From NCBI GenBank assembly GCA_005765155.1, contig VCCP01000006.1, forward strand, positions 1,872,501-1,936,500: DNA of 64,000 nucleotides. Reading direction: 5' to 3'. Positions 54,474-64,000 of this stretch are shown here, in pieces. Position 1 is the stretch's first letter. Every line of letters starts with the position of its first letter. Source of the DNA: Zelopaecilomyces penicillatus. Taxonomy: Eukaryota > Ascomycota > Sordariomycetes > Hypocreales > Pseudodiploosporaceae. Both the position numbers and the translations under genes were made by a program. The notes under the pieces are model-generated. The model saw only the letters and a list, made by a program, of their open reading frames with translations, was not told the DNA's origin and did not search any database.

Positions 54474-57400
54474 TTGGTCTATTGCAATTTTCCTTCTCTC
54501 TTGTTACTCTTTTCAGCCAAATAATTTCCGATGCAAGCGCACGGCCCGAAAAACTCAAGGTTGACAACCAGCCACACCTTTATGCGCGCCCTCGCTGACT
54601 GGTCTCCCCCCCACCCGCCTTCTCCCTAAACGGGTTGCAAATGTCAAGCCGGCAAAGAAAGAGGGAAAAAATGATGAGAAAAAAATGAGATCTATTAATA
54701 GACATAGTGAACGTTGCTCTGCTATATATACCCTTACATATATCCAAAACCTATGAGCTGTAAACGCGCCTGCTGCTAATAATAATCATGCCTCTGATAA
54801 TCTTAAGGAGACAGCCGCAGAGGGGCTAATCCATCCAAGCAGGGGGAGGGGGGGCCTTTCTTGAGTGGCATTCATCCCATCTCTTTACTGTTCGCGTTGC
54901 ATTTAGTTGTTAAACCCTCCGTGCGCTAATTGCGCTGCCTGTACGTGCGTGTCTTCGTAGGTCATCTGCAATATCAGTTCTGTTGGAGTTTGGTAAATAC
55001 CCAACCACATATTCATGTATCGACCTAGCTGAGAATCTCTGTATTTTCTCACTATGTTTTCTTTCTAGGTATCCGTGTCCTCGGACTTTGAGAATCGCAT
55101 CAATCTGTGAGCCACACACAGTCTTCTCACCGGTCGAAAATGTGAGACCTCCATCCTTGGTTTCTAGGCTGTGCCCTACATGGAATATTAATTATTACAT
55201 ATACGGGACCAGCCGTTCCCATCCGATCGAATCTTGGATAAGAAGGCTCCACATAGAAAAGACTAACGTTCCATTAGCTTTGGAATACCTCGTCCGTGCC
55301 TCAATGATGATACCAGAATATATTTTATTCCGAAGCATCTCTGGTCAGAGGGTGTATGCTTCCACTGTTCCACATCAGTCAATAGCATCCCTGCCTCTCA
55401 TCTCTCTGCACTAACCCTATTACTACCTTTCCGTCTAGCGCTACGTCGACTACGCGATTATTGCAACCTGTTAACCAACAGAAGCTGAGTGTGTCAGCGT
55501 CATCTGGGGACCTCCAGATATGCTCACTCTTCAAATGCCGATTGGTCGAGGCTGGACCACTCTTAGCAAAGCTTTTCTCCCCAGATAGGAAACATGCTAG
55601 AAAGTACAATTTATATTGGAATCATAAGTATCCTTCATTCGTACGATTAACTTCAAAATGCCTTGTGCTCGCTCTAATATGTAGATAGAATTGGATATAA
55701 TTACAACTATGTACGTAGTACGGTAGGTGTAGCTTTGCAGGGTCGAGGCGGCAGGTATGTTATAAGATGGATGACTTGCATGCCGCACTCGGCATGCTGC
55801 ATGTCCCCCCGCCCTGTACCTTAGATGCCAGCTCACCTGGTTCGCAGGGAATGATGACCTGGCAACAGTGGTTTCGTTTATCTCATCCTGTGAGCTTCTT
55901 CTCGCCTTCTGAAGTCGGTACAATGTCTGAGATTGGTCACCATCATTAATAACCAGCCTTTTGGACCCAATGACATCCGCACATCCGTACATCCGTACAT
56001 GCACCATGTACATCCAGCAAAACGATTCCTCCATGAGGCCTCATGGCGACAGTGGCGAGATTGACGATGCGTCGAAGCGTATCCTGAGTCCATTCGTGTC
56101 TTATTTCTTCTCTCTCCCACCCCTGCCAGAAAGGCTGTCTAGCTATGAGGTGCATGTTGCGTGATGTGCGACCCATGCATATACAAACTGTCGTCTACGC
56201 CTATACTGAATCTTATTAGACCCCCATAATAACCAGATTGCTACATGGCTTGGGAAAAGGGTGTGTCTAATGACAGCAGCATTGCCATTGGTGATTTGGC
56301 GGTGAGATTAGTAATTGCTCCCCCCATTCTTTCTGCGCCTTCCCATTAGACTATTCCCCATATGTAACGAAAAGTGAGGGGATGAAAGACTGCATTTATG
56401 CTACCTGACTCGTTTTCCAGCAAGTTATTATGCATCGTAAGCAATGAATTCATTAGTACAGTTGACAAGGCCACAAGACTGGCTCATTGATCAGCTATGG
56501 CTTTGGTGGCGTCGAGAGGGAAAGCACCAGTGACAACCGCCCTAAACCAACGCCCAAGAGACTGGGTATTACGAGATTTGGTTATATGTATTGTTTATGA
56601 TTTGAACTACTCAACTAGGTGGCTCGGCAATCGTGGCAAGCTCAAGTTCCCGCAACTCTTGCATTATATATGCCAATAAGAGCTAGATCGCACGCATCTT
56701 GCTCGGCGGCAGATGATTTCGGTCAACTGTCATCCTAATAGTTGCTACGAGTGGCATGGGGCCTGTGTTAGTGCAGTAGACTTGTCAGGTATTTGTGTTA
56801 CGCAATAACGTTACTACGTACCAAGGCAAGCCGTTTTTACAACCTGTGAGGATCCAGCCCTGTGTGGGAGGGGCCTGTTTCTTCTGCCGTCAAGATTGGT
56901 TGTTGCCTAACCTCTAAAAACGGTGGTATTAGAGACATTTGCAACGACTTACCATTTGGGTTGTAGAACGTAGTACCTACCTACGGCGTGCTCCTCATGC
57001 GCTGCATGGTAGTATGGCAGGAAGAGAAGCTATAAAAATGAAAGACTTGCATATTACAGCATGTGTGCAAGTAAGTAAGCAAGCAGGCGTGGTGATGATG
57101 CTTTAAATATGCAATCGAGAATTTCCACAACAGTTTTAATGTTTGGGTGTAAATAGCATGTAACTATATAATTGTCCAAGAGCACCTAAAAAGGCAATCC
57201 TGCACCTAAGGTTGGAGAATGGATTTGTCGGATTTTCAGAATAGGATAATAGAAATTACCCTCGTCGCATATTCCTAATGTTTTTCAATGTGTGACCATC
57301 CAGGCTTGGATTGGTGGTACACTAGTTGTACCAAGTACCATCGACCTTGACAGTAGATCGCGGGTGTTGCATGTGGATACTGGTAATAGCTCATTGCTGG

Positions 57401-57515
57401 CGATACGTAGGCTGACAGTGGAGGGAACAAGAGACCAGGCACAGGAACAGGCACAAGGCACAAGGTACGGAGAACGGAGTACAGACACAACAAACCATCC
57501 TTGTTCTAGGCTGTA

Positions 57516-57533
57516 GCCGCCGCCGCCGCCGCC
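57516..57533 (+). repeat. GCC triplet repeat, six copies
   Basis: GCC repeated six times in a stretch without a supported gene. Confidence 0.85.
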
Positions 57534-58625
57534 ATCTCCATTTCGGAGCGGTTCGTCCCACCCCAGGTTGCGCATGGCGTAAGTACTAAGTCCCACTCGC
57601 TCGTCACAAGGGGCTAGAGGTACCTAGAGAAAAGCGCGCTGGGGGATGATGTGGCGCTTGCTGATACCGGTTGCGGCGTCGGGTCGGGTCGCAACACGGA
57701 TACTGGTCTGTTCTCTCCAAGTGCAGGTCGGCCCTGTGTTGGTAGCAACAAGTGGGCAGATAGGCAAGGTGCCCTAATATCTAAGCTGACATTGGTTAGC
57801 ACAGAAGAGTCTAATAAAAAGACATAGAAATTTGAGATGGCTATGCGCAGCTTGCAAAATTATTGTTTTTGGAAAGAGTTCAAGGTTGATTGGCTTTAGC
57901 CCAGAATATCATCAGCAACGACGACTAGGTGTAGCGGAGTCGTTGGACGATGAGGGGATTCGTGAGGTTTGGGGGCGAGGGGCGAGGGGTGAGAAACAGA
58001 AAAAGTGCTGCTACTACACATACTGAGATCAAATAAAAGTAGACCGACGACGACCTTCAGCAGCATGAATGAGAACACGAGTGCTGGTGGCTACCTTGGC
58101 ACCCACCCACCCACACTGGTAATGGGGGTTGCATAGTGGTAATTACACTCTGCAGTAGGAAGCAGATGAGTTACATACCAATCCAGAAGAATGCAGATGG
58201 TCAACGGCAAGACATCTCAGCCACCGTCGCCACTTCTGTTGCTGCTGCTCTCAGGTCGCCTCCCGGGATGTTGAAGACGCATTGCTTTCCGAGATGATCG
58301 AAGAGCGCAAGGCGCATCTGACAACGGCTTGACGCATTGATGCACGTCCTGCCGCCGACTGTGGGGGGCACTTAAGCCTGGGAAATCACCAGGCATGTGA
58401 GATATTGAGTAACACTCACCTGTCCTGAGAAGGCAACGGGGTCTGGCCAGTGATGGATTTGGGACGTCTGCTTTGACGCTCAAAGCTCAGCCGTTAAAAT
58501 CAGCTCTCAAATCAAGCACGGCCGCCTTGACATATGCGAACGGATGCATTTGTCATGTTAGGATCGGCGAGAACACAAGTATGCCCAGAGTCCGAAAATT
58601 CGCCTCCAGTGCCGTGCCTGTCCAA

Positions 58626-58629
58626 GGTG

Positions 58630-58660
<31 letters not shown>

Positions 58661-58663
58661 TGT
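58626..58663 (+). repeat. GT microsatellite
   Basis: About 38 bp of alternating GT interrupted once by GG. Likely length-variable. Confidence 0.9.
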
Positions 58664-60079
58664 CTCTTATCTTGTCTTGTACTGTCTCGTCTCGCCCAGT
58701 GGGCTGGCTAGGGCTGGCGAAGGGGGTCATGTCCCAACGACCTGGATGCACTTTGAACAATCGTCATCATCCATCGTTGTCGACGCCGTCTTCTAGAGCA
58801 CCGTAAGTGGTTGAGCCACAAGTTCATAGCGGAGTAAGTGAGTTTGCAATGTGCATTCTGCAAGGTGTTGATTAGATTCGGGGCTGCATACATGCTGTTG
58901 AACGGCAAACATGGAAGAGAAATTCAATGGCCAGAAGCTGGCTTCAGTCAGTCAGACCGCACTTGGGTGAGGTCTGTGGACGAGGCAAGCCCAACACGGT
59001 TGCAGTCATATCCTCTCTTTTACAAGCAGGAGCGGTTGAGCAACACAGCGTGACCGCTCCTTCAGAGAGTGTGCGTGTGTGCCGTACATGTATGTACACG
59101 TACGCTGCACCTCGTACCCCGTACACCTGTAATAAATCACATACAGGTCCATACAGGTATGGGGAACGGGGACTGGGTCATGGCGGTGGGAGAGCTGCTG
59201 GATGGTACATGAGGTATCCCCATACCAACCAAGTACCTTACCTATCCAAGATGTTTACTGCCAAATACCTCTTAGTACTAGATGAAGCACTACTTTAAAT
59301 AAAAGAGTGCCTTTGAGCGAAAACCTAGCTAGATCTCCAATGTAGTAGCAAGCGGTAGCACTCGGTAATTACTACTAGCCAGCCATAGACAGCATCCCGC
59401 AGCAGCAACAGCCCTATACAACTATGTAGCAGCCTCGACAGAGGTAGCGGTCGGGTCGGGTGTCTTGACGGTGCCTGTGTTGTGGGTGGACCGGCTTTTG
59501 AGGGGACCTGGCAAGTTACCTCCAGCAACTGTAGTGCATAAAGGCCCAAGGCCCGAGACCGAAAAGCCCCTCCATGGTCCATTCATCCCTCCGCCACTCA
59601 ACCGTCTTTTGTCTTTCCGTCTTCGACATCCCGCTGCTGCAACGCGCGCCGTCCTCGCCGCCTTCGCTGTCCTACGCTTTATTTGTCGTTGTCTCTGTCA
59701 AAAATCGATCTACGGCCCGACGTAAATTATAACTGGGTGGCGCCGTTTCCTTGTGCGCTTGCGACCTCTCTCACGTCTCCCCTCTTCCTCCAGACTGGGT
59801 TCGGCAGTTGCAACTTGCGCCAACAAGCCCGGGTGATAAAGATCTGTTTACCCTTTCGCCGAGACAGCAACCGTTGGATTTTTTCGAGCAACTAGTTCGC
59901 TATTTTGCCAAATCGATTCTTGCACGCATCGTGTCCGACCCTTTGCTCAACAGCCCACCAACTCAAACTAAATCGTTGCGGTCAGAGGAGCTACAGCCCA
60001 AAGTCCGGCGACGCTTCCTCCCCTCCCGCGCCGAGTCCCGAGTATCACAGCATCCAGACACTGTGTCAACGGTTCCGCA

Positions 60080-61404
60080 ATGGCCAACGAAAAGCCTTCC
60101 GTCCTAATTATCGGAGGGCTAGGCTACATTGGCCGTTTCCTCGCCCTTCATATCCATGAAAACAAGCTGGCCTCTGAGGTCAGGCTCGTTGATAAGGTCC
60201 TGCCGCAGCTGGCTTGGTTAGCTCCCGAATTTTCCGAGGCATGCTCTCAGGATAAATTCTTGCAGGCAGATGCCAGCAAGCCCGGTGAGTAATATGCGTT
60301 CTTTTTGAGCACCGTCCTGTCCAACACAACATCGGCGGCATTTTAGTAGAATGCGCACAATCAAGCAAACCAACTGACTGGTACTGGATTGTCCTCTCAA
60401 ATAGATGCTTTACCAAGAGTGTTTGACCGTGCCGATGGCAAACAATGGGATTATGTCTTCAACTGCGGTGGTGAGACGAGGTATTCCCAGGAGGACGAAG
60501 TTTACAAGCTGAGATCCCTCAACCTCTCCCTCGCCTTGGGCAAGGAGGCTGCGAAGCGTAAGGTCAAGACGTTCGTGGAGTTAAGCACGGGAATGGTGTA
60601 CAAGTCTGATTCATCGCCGAGTAAGGAAGGTGACAAGCTGAAACCATGGAACAAGATTGCTGTGTTCAAATTGCAAGCAGAAGAAGAATTGGCCAAAATC
60701 GAGGGGTAAGTCAAACACCGCACTACATTACCTCCTTCTTGGGAACTATGTTTTGATTGGATCTAACAACCATCCAAAGACTCAATCTTGTCATTGTGCG
60801 CCTTCCCCATGTGTACGGCCCATATGCTTCGCAGTGGGCCGCGACGGCATTGTGCATGGCACGTGTCTACCAGCATCTTGAAGGCGAAATGAAGTGGTTG
60901 TGGACCAAAGATCTTCACACGAACACCGCACATATCCATGATGTCGTCCGAGCGCTTTGGGATATCGCCAGCTGGTTCGATGCAGGGAAGGCTAATTGGA
61001 ACAGTGAGGAAATGGGGCCAGTTGCAACCTTCAATGTAGTGGATAAAGGCGCCACTACCCAGGGAATCATGGCAGATATTATTGGTGAAATCTTTAAAAT
61101 CGAGACAGGGTTTCAAGGACAACTCATCAGCACGTTTGCGAGGATGAATCTCGACAGCGTCGTGGACGATGTCAATGACGAAATTCTCGGTCCATGGGCT
61201 GACTTGCTTACCGATGCAGGCATCACGCGGCCTGGCCCATTGACGCCGTTCATGGAGAAAGAGCTCCTCAAGGACACGGACCTCAGCATGGAGGGTAGTC
61301 GGTTGGAAACACTCCTGGGATTCAAATACGAGAGGCCAGTCATCACCAGAGAGTTGGTTGAGGAGGTCATGGAAAGTTATAAGAGGATGAATTGGTGGCC
61401 ATGA
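60080..61404 (+). CDS. NAD-dependent epimerase/dehydratase-like protein (extended SDR)
   Basis: Exons 60080..60284, 60405..60705 and 60780..61404 join in phase to 376 aa. The N-terminal Rossmann motif is IIGGLGYIGRFLALHIH (GxxGxxG), with RLVDK after the second strand. The usual SDR catalytic YxxxK is not clear; the block STGMVYKSDSSPSKEGDKLKPWNKI has a Tyr followed by Lys but with different spacing. LVIVRLPHVYGPY and HIHDVVRAL are typical of extended SDR proteins. It most likely binds NAD(P); whether it is an active epimerase is open, and no substrate can be named. A long CT-rich leader precedes the ATG. Nothing in the neighbourhood points to a pathway. Confidence 0.88.
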
Positions 61405-62874
61405 ATATGTGGAGTAGACATGAAAGGCGGCTGAAAGCGAGTTGTTTTCTTTCTTTCCCTTATGCTGGTTAAGGGATGGCATATACCGGAAGCGGGCGGC
61501 TTGGTAACTTCCAATTGTGGTTCATTCTGCATCGTGGTGCATGACGTCCATGCAAACAATCCATTAGTACGCGCGAGGAGACGCAGGGCGATCTTGATTT
61601 TCACAGCATCAGAGATGATGAATAGCAGAGGGCCGGCAATTGTGCCTGGTCGATGTATCATTATGAATGTGCGCGAGGTTTTGGGTGGTATGATGGTGTC
61701 AATCAACTGGCTCTTGTCAACACAAACATAGATGTTGATCTGGCTGGTTTTATCATGTGGAGGAAATGTCAATGGAAGCGATACAGGTAGAGCGTGCGGT
61801 TGGCAGGCAGGAATGGCAGGGGGTAGGCAACTTAAGTAGATATTCAAGTTGACATCTAGGGACAGACACCTGCTGAAAATATTGGTAGTTTAGGGATTCT
61901 ATAGATGTTTGCATGAAGGTTGCATACCAATGCTGCGTTTTTTTATGTTACATTTTCACGGCATGGTTTTGCGTGTCAAGTCCGTTAATGGGGGTCAGGC
62001 TTTCGAAAGTCGAGGAAGGCTGTGCTAGATTTAGCCAATCTTGCGGCACACCAGAGATACAAAAAAGCAATAAATCAGCTGCGACTCAAGAAGTTGAAAT
62101 CATTCCAATTGCCTACATAAGGCTTCAGGAACGACATGTGTTGTCTGCTGATAAGGCAAAGATGGGTTGTGGCTGTGTGGGGTACATTTAGAGTATTACC
62201 AAGACGGCTAAGAGGCACCTCAAAGTGCTCTTGTTCCTGAATCAAGCTCGTGACAAGGTTGAAGCCGAATGCATGTGAATGTTCCTAGGCGATGCGCGAG
62301 AATCCTCGTGATGATTACGTCGACGACCATGATGATGAGACACGCTATATGTCCTTTAATTTCGTGGTAGCTAGTGATCTATCTCTCTTTCTAAACGAAA
62401 TAAAATACCGTCTATACCCGGTTGAGCCTGTTGAAATCAATAGACTCACAATCATACGGTGGACAACAAACGCACGGTGAAGCCGAAGTGGAGAATGGGC
62501 TGGGCATTTTCAAAGTATCCAAAACTAGATCAGATTTCTAAAACTGAGTACTCTTGATACATACGAAGGACATGTGGTTCAAAAGGGGAGGAAGAAGACG
62601 TCCATGTGGGCTTCTTTTATCTCATTGAGTTATGTTCCCCTCAAAAGGGTTGTATGCTAGATAGAATAGGGCAGCCAAGTCCGGAGTGCGCCCTCCCCCC
62701 CTAGGTTTATGAGTGAGGGTTTGGTTCGGTTGGTTGGCTGGTTGGATGCCTTGGGGGAAATGCGAGGTGAATTCACGTCGTGCATTTGAATTTGTGCCTC
62801 GGTCGCTCTGGGATGACACTCTGTCAAGGTTGAACGGCTGAAATTGGGTTAATTGGAGGTTGCACTTTTGTCAT

Positions 62875-62885
62875 GGGGGGGGGGG
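62875..62885 (+). repeat. Poly-G run (11 G)
   Basis: Eleven G in a row. The exact length may be affected by sequencing. Confidence 0.9.
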
Positions 62886-63667
62886 CCTTTCTGAAGGGTA
62901 TCGTTGAGGTGTGTGGTGGTGGTGGGGGAAGATGGTTTGTTTGTCGTCAAGACTTGACTTGGATGGATGGATGAATTGATTTATTATTATTCTTGATCTA
63001 ATGGAAAATGAAATGAACAGAGAAGAAAGACAGAAAACGAAAATGAGGAGCATGAAATTTGGTGATTTTTTGTTTTCATGACAGGCTACATGCACTTTGT
63101 TCCGACCACCACCACCCCGCACCAGGCTAGAGATGGGGGCACGGGGGGATGTTAGGATCTGTGGCTGTGACAAACGCTGGGATATACCCCCCTTTTTTGG
63201 AGACACGGAAACGGAGACGGACTCGGGCAGAACTGCCTGTTGTGGGGGAATGTAAGGACTTCAATGTCGGAAGGGGGGTGGGTGTTCTGCAAAACATACC
63301 TAGGCTGCAGAATACATCGGGGAATGGAAGCCCTCCCAAAGTCTCTTGTTGGGTGCACCTCGGCGATTTTTTGGGGGCTGGCAACCCAGTCCGTCTACAT
63401 AGTATCCATGGCTTTGGCATGTTTTGGAGCGGCATGGCACCGAGCATTGCAGGGCATTGCAGGGCATGTTTTAACAGCGTTTAGCAGCGTTTCTGCACAG
63501 CATCTCGCGCTTCGGCTTGTGATAGCGCGGCATCGTTAGCATTGCCCCTCCTTCCTTCCTCTCCTCCACAGCTTCCCATTCTCCACACCCCACCCCACTA
63601 CACCCCAAACTCCACGTTGGCGCCCCTCAGAGGCTCGAGGGGTCGGTCATTCATTAATTCTCACGTC

Positions 63668-63675
63668 TATATAAG
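63668..63675 (+). promoter_or_regulatory. TATA box before the right-edge gene
   Basis: TATATAAG, 211 bp upstream of the ATG at 63879 and before a CT-rich leader, as in strongly expressed fungal genes. Confidence 0.55.
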
Positions 63676-63878
63676 ACCAAAAAAAGTGTAATAATAAAAA
63701 GATCGCCCGCTTTCCACATCCCGAGCACCGAAACTCTTTTCCCTCCCGTCTCCGTTCTCCATATAAATCAACAAGGTTCCCTTTTCTTTCCTTCGTTCCT
63801 TCTTTCTCCTCGGTATCCCAAAACCAACCAAGCAGCTCCTTTCCTTTCAGCAAAAGACGTGAGATATAAACAGTCACA

Positions 63879-64000
63879 ATGGCGGCCCCAGCGGATAAGA
63901 CAATTCAGAATCTGAGCGGAACATGGGTTATGGTAAGTACACCAACGTTGTTTTTTTCCCTTTCACTCGCTCTCCTTAGTCTCTCAAGTTATACAAATAT
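63879..64000 (+). CDS. Small conserved fungal protein, partial first exon
   Basis: The first exon 63879..63932 encodes 18 residues (MAAPADKTIQNLSGTWVM), followed by a GTAAGT donor at 63933; the gene runs off the window. The start resembles fungal lipocalin/fatty-acid-binding-like proteins that open with LSGTWVM(N), which would suggest a calycin fold and ligand binding. That link rests on a very short stretch, so it is a weak suggestion. Confidence 0.55.
   Translation, partial: MAAPADKTIQNLSGTWVMVSTPTLFFSLSLALLSLSSYTN

Larger units (their letters stand above)
53558..60079. other. 6.5-kb stretch without a convincing gene
   Basis: No protein-like ORF could be extended by splicing. It contains poly-C (54459-54473), a GCC repeat (57516-57533), a GT microsatellite (58626-58663), several TACGTA/TAGGTA words (54101, 55711, 56815, 56967) and, from about 59560, a CT-rich, CG-richer leader that belongs to the gene at 60080. 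The ORF at 54983-55414 has no recognisable similarity and an unusual composition. Confidence 0.5.
61405..63878. other. Intergenic region before the last gene
   Basis: About 2.5 kb with no supported coding gene. It has a GGTTGGTTGG-type repeat at 62728-62747, poly-G at 62875-62885, a TATATAAG box at 63668-63675 and a CT-rich leader (63710-63850) for the next gene. Confidence 0.55.

Noticed and set aside
54983..55414. 143-aa open frame in the 53.6-60 kb gap
   Set aside because: No similarity, biased composition, and no splice extension; insufficient for a gene call.
53558..60079. Transposon remnant
   Set aside because: No transposase or reverse-transcriptase motifs, terminal repeats or target duplications were visible; only microsatellites and homopolymers.
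60763..61482. 239-aa open frame antisense to the epimerase-like gene
   Set aside because: It lies opposite a strongly supported exon and carries no independent family signal; it is a shadow of that gene.

Overview
This is an intron-bearing filamentous ascomycete nuclear sequence, most likely Sordariomycetes and plausibly Hypocreales. The grounds are short spliceosomal introns (about 50-100 nt, GTAAGT/GTATGT-type donors, CTAAC/CTAAT-like branch sites), fungal-specific families (DUF3602, the Atg22 vacuolar exporter, a mitochondrial arginine-specific CPSase large subunit, a BAH-PHD chromatin reader), long pyrimidine-rich leaders and large AT-richer gaps between genes. The genus cannot be fixed from sequence alone. 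I rebuilt seventeen multi-exon genes by joining exons in phase, added two probable single-exon genes and one gene cut by the right edge. No tRNA, rRNA, CRISPR, intact transposon or virus was seen.

Layout. 0.4-13.5 kb holds three co-directional information-processing genes: brr2 (spliceosomal helicase), a PWWP protein with a TFIIS-N/LEDGF-IBD-like second domain, and orc3. A 6.5-kb stretch without a convincing gene follows, then a 150-aa fungal orphan at 20.0 kb. 21-25 kb is a head-to-head ER pair, sec66 (-) and npl4 (+). Npl4 converges on the mitochondrial CPSase large subunit (26.1-29.9 kb, -). 31.8-33.8 kb has a putative lipid-anchored MGCC protein and an Mpo1-type dioxygenase. 35.6-42 kb is a compact housekeeping stretch: rpb7, an HpcH/HpaI aldolase, a glutaredoxin-like protein, a CHORD-CS co-chaperone and a DUF3602 protein.

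42.9-46 kb is the most accessory-looking part. Two related small secreted proteins lie in a tandem duplication that includes their promoters. The first copy carries an insertion in its intron and a changed TATA box, and a short telomere-type repeat lies just beyond the second copy. 46.6-53.6 kb returns to conserved genes: atg22, the BAH-PHD protein (candidate H3K27me3 reader) and cap2 (actin capping protein beta). A second gap (53.6-60.1 kb) precedes an NAD-dependent epimerase-like gene, and the window ends in the first exon of a small conserved protein.

There is no obvious metabolic gene cluster. Functional links are local: SEC66/NPL4 share a divergent promoter and both act at the ER, and the aldolase and glutaredoxin genes converge with only 50 bp between stops. 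The observations most worth following are the secreted-protein duplication with its interrupted intron, the ATGA overlap between an upstream ORF and the orc3 start, the GC-AG intron and LEDGF-like architecture of the PWWP gene, and the candidate polycomb reader.
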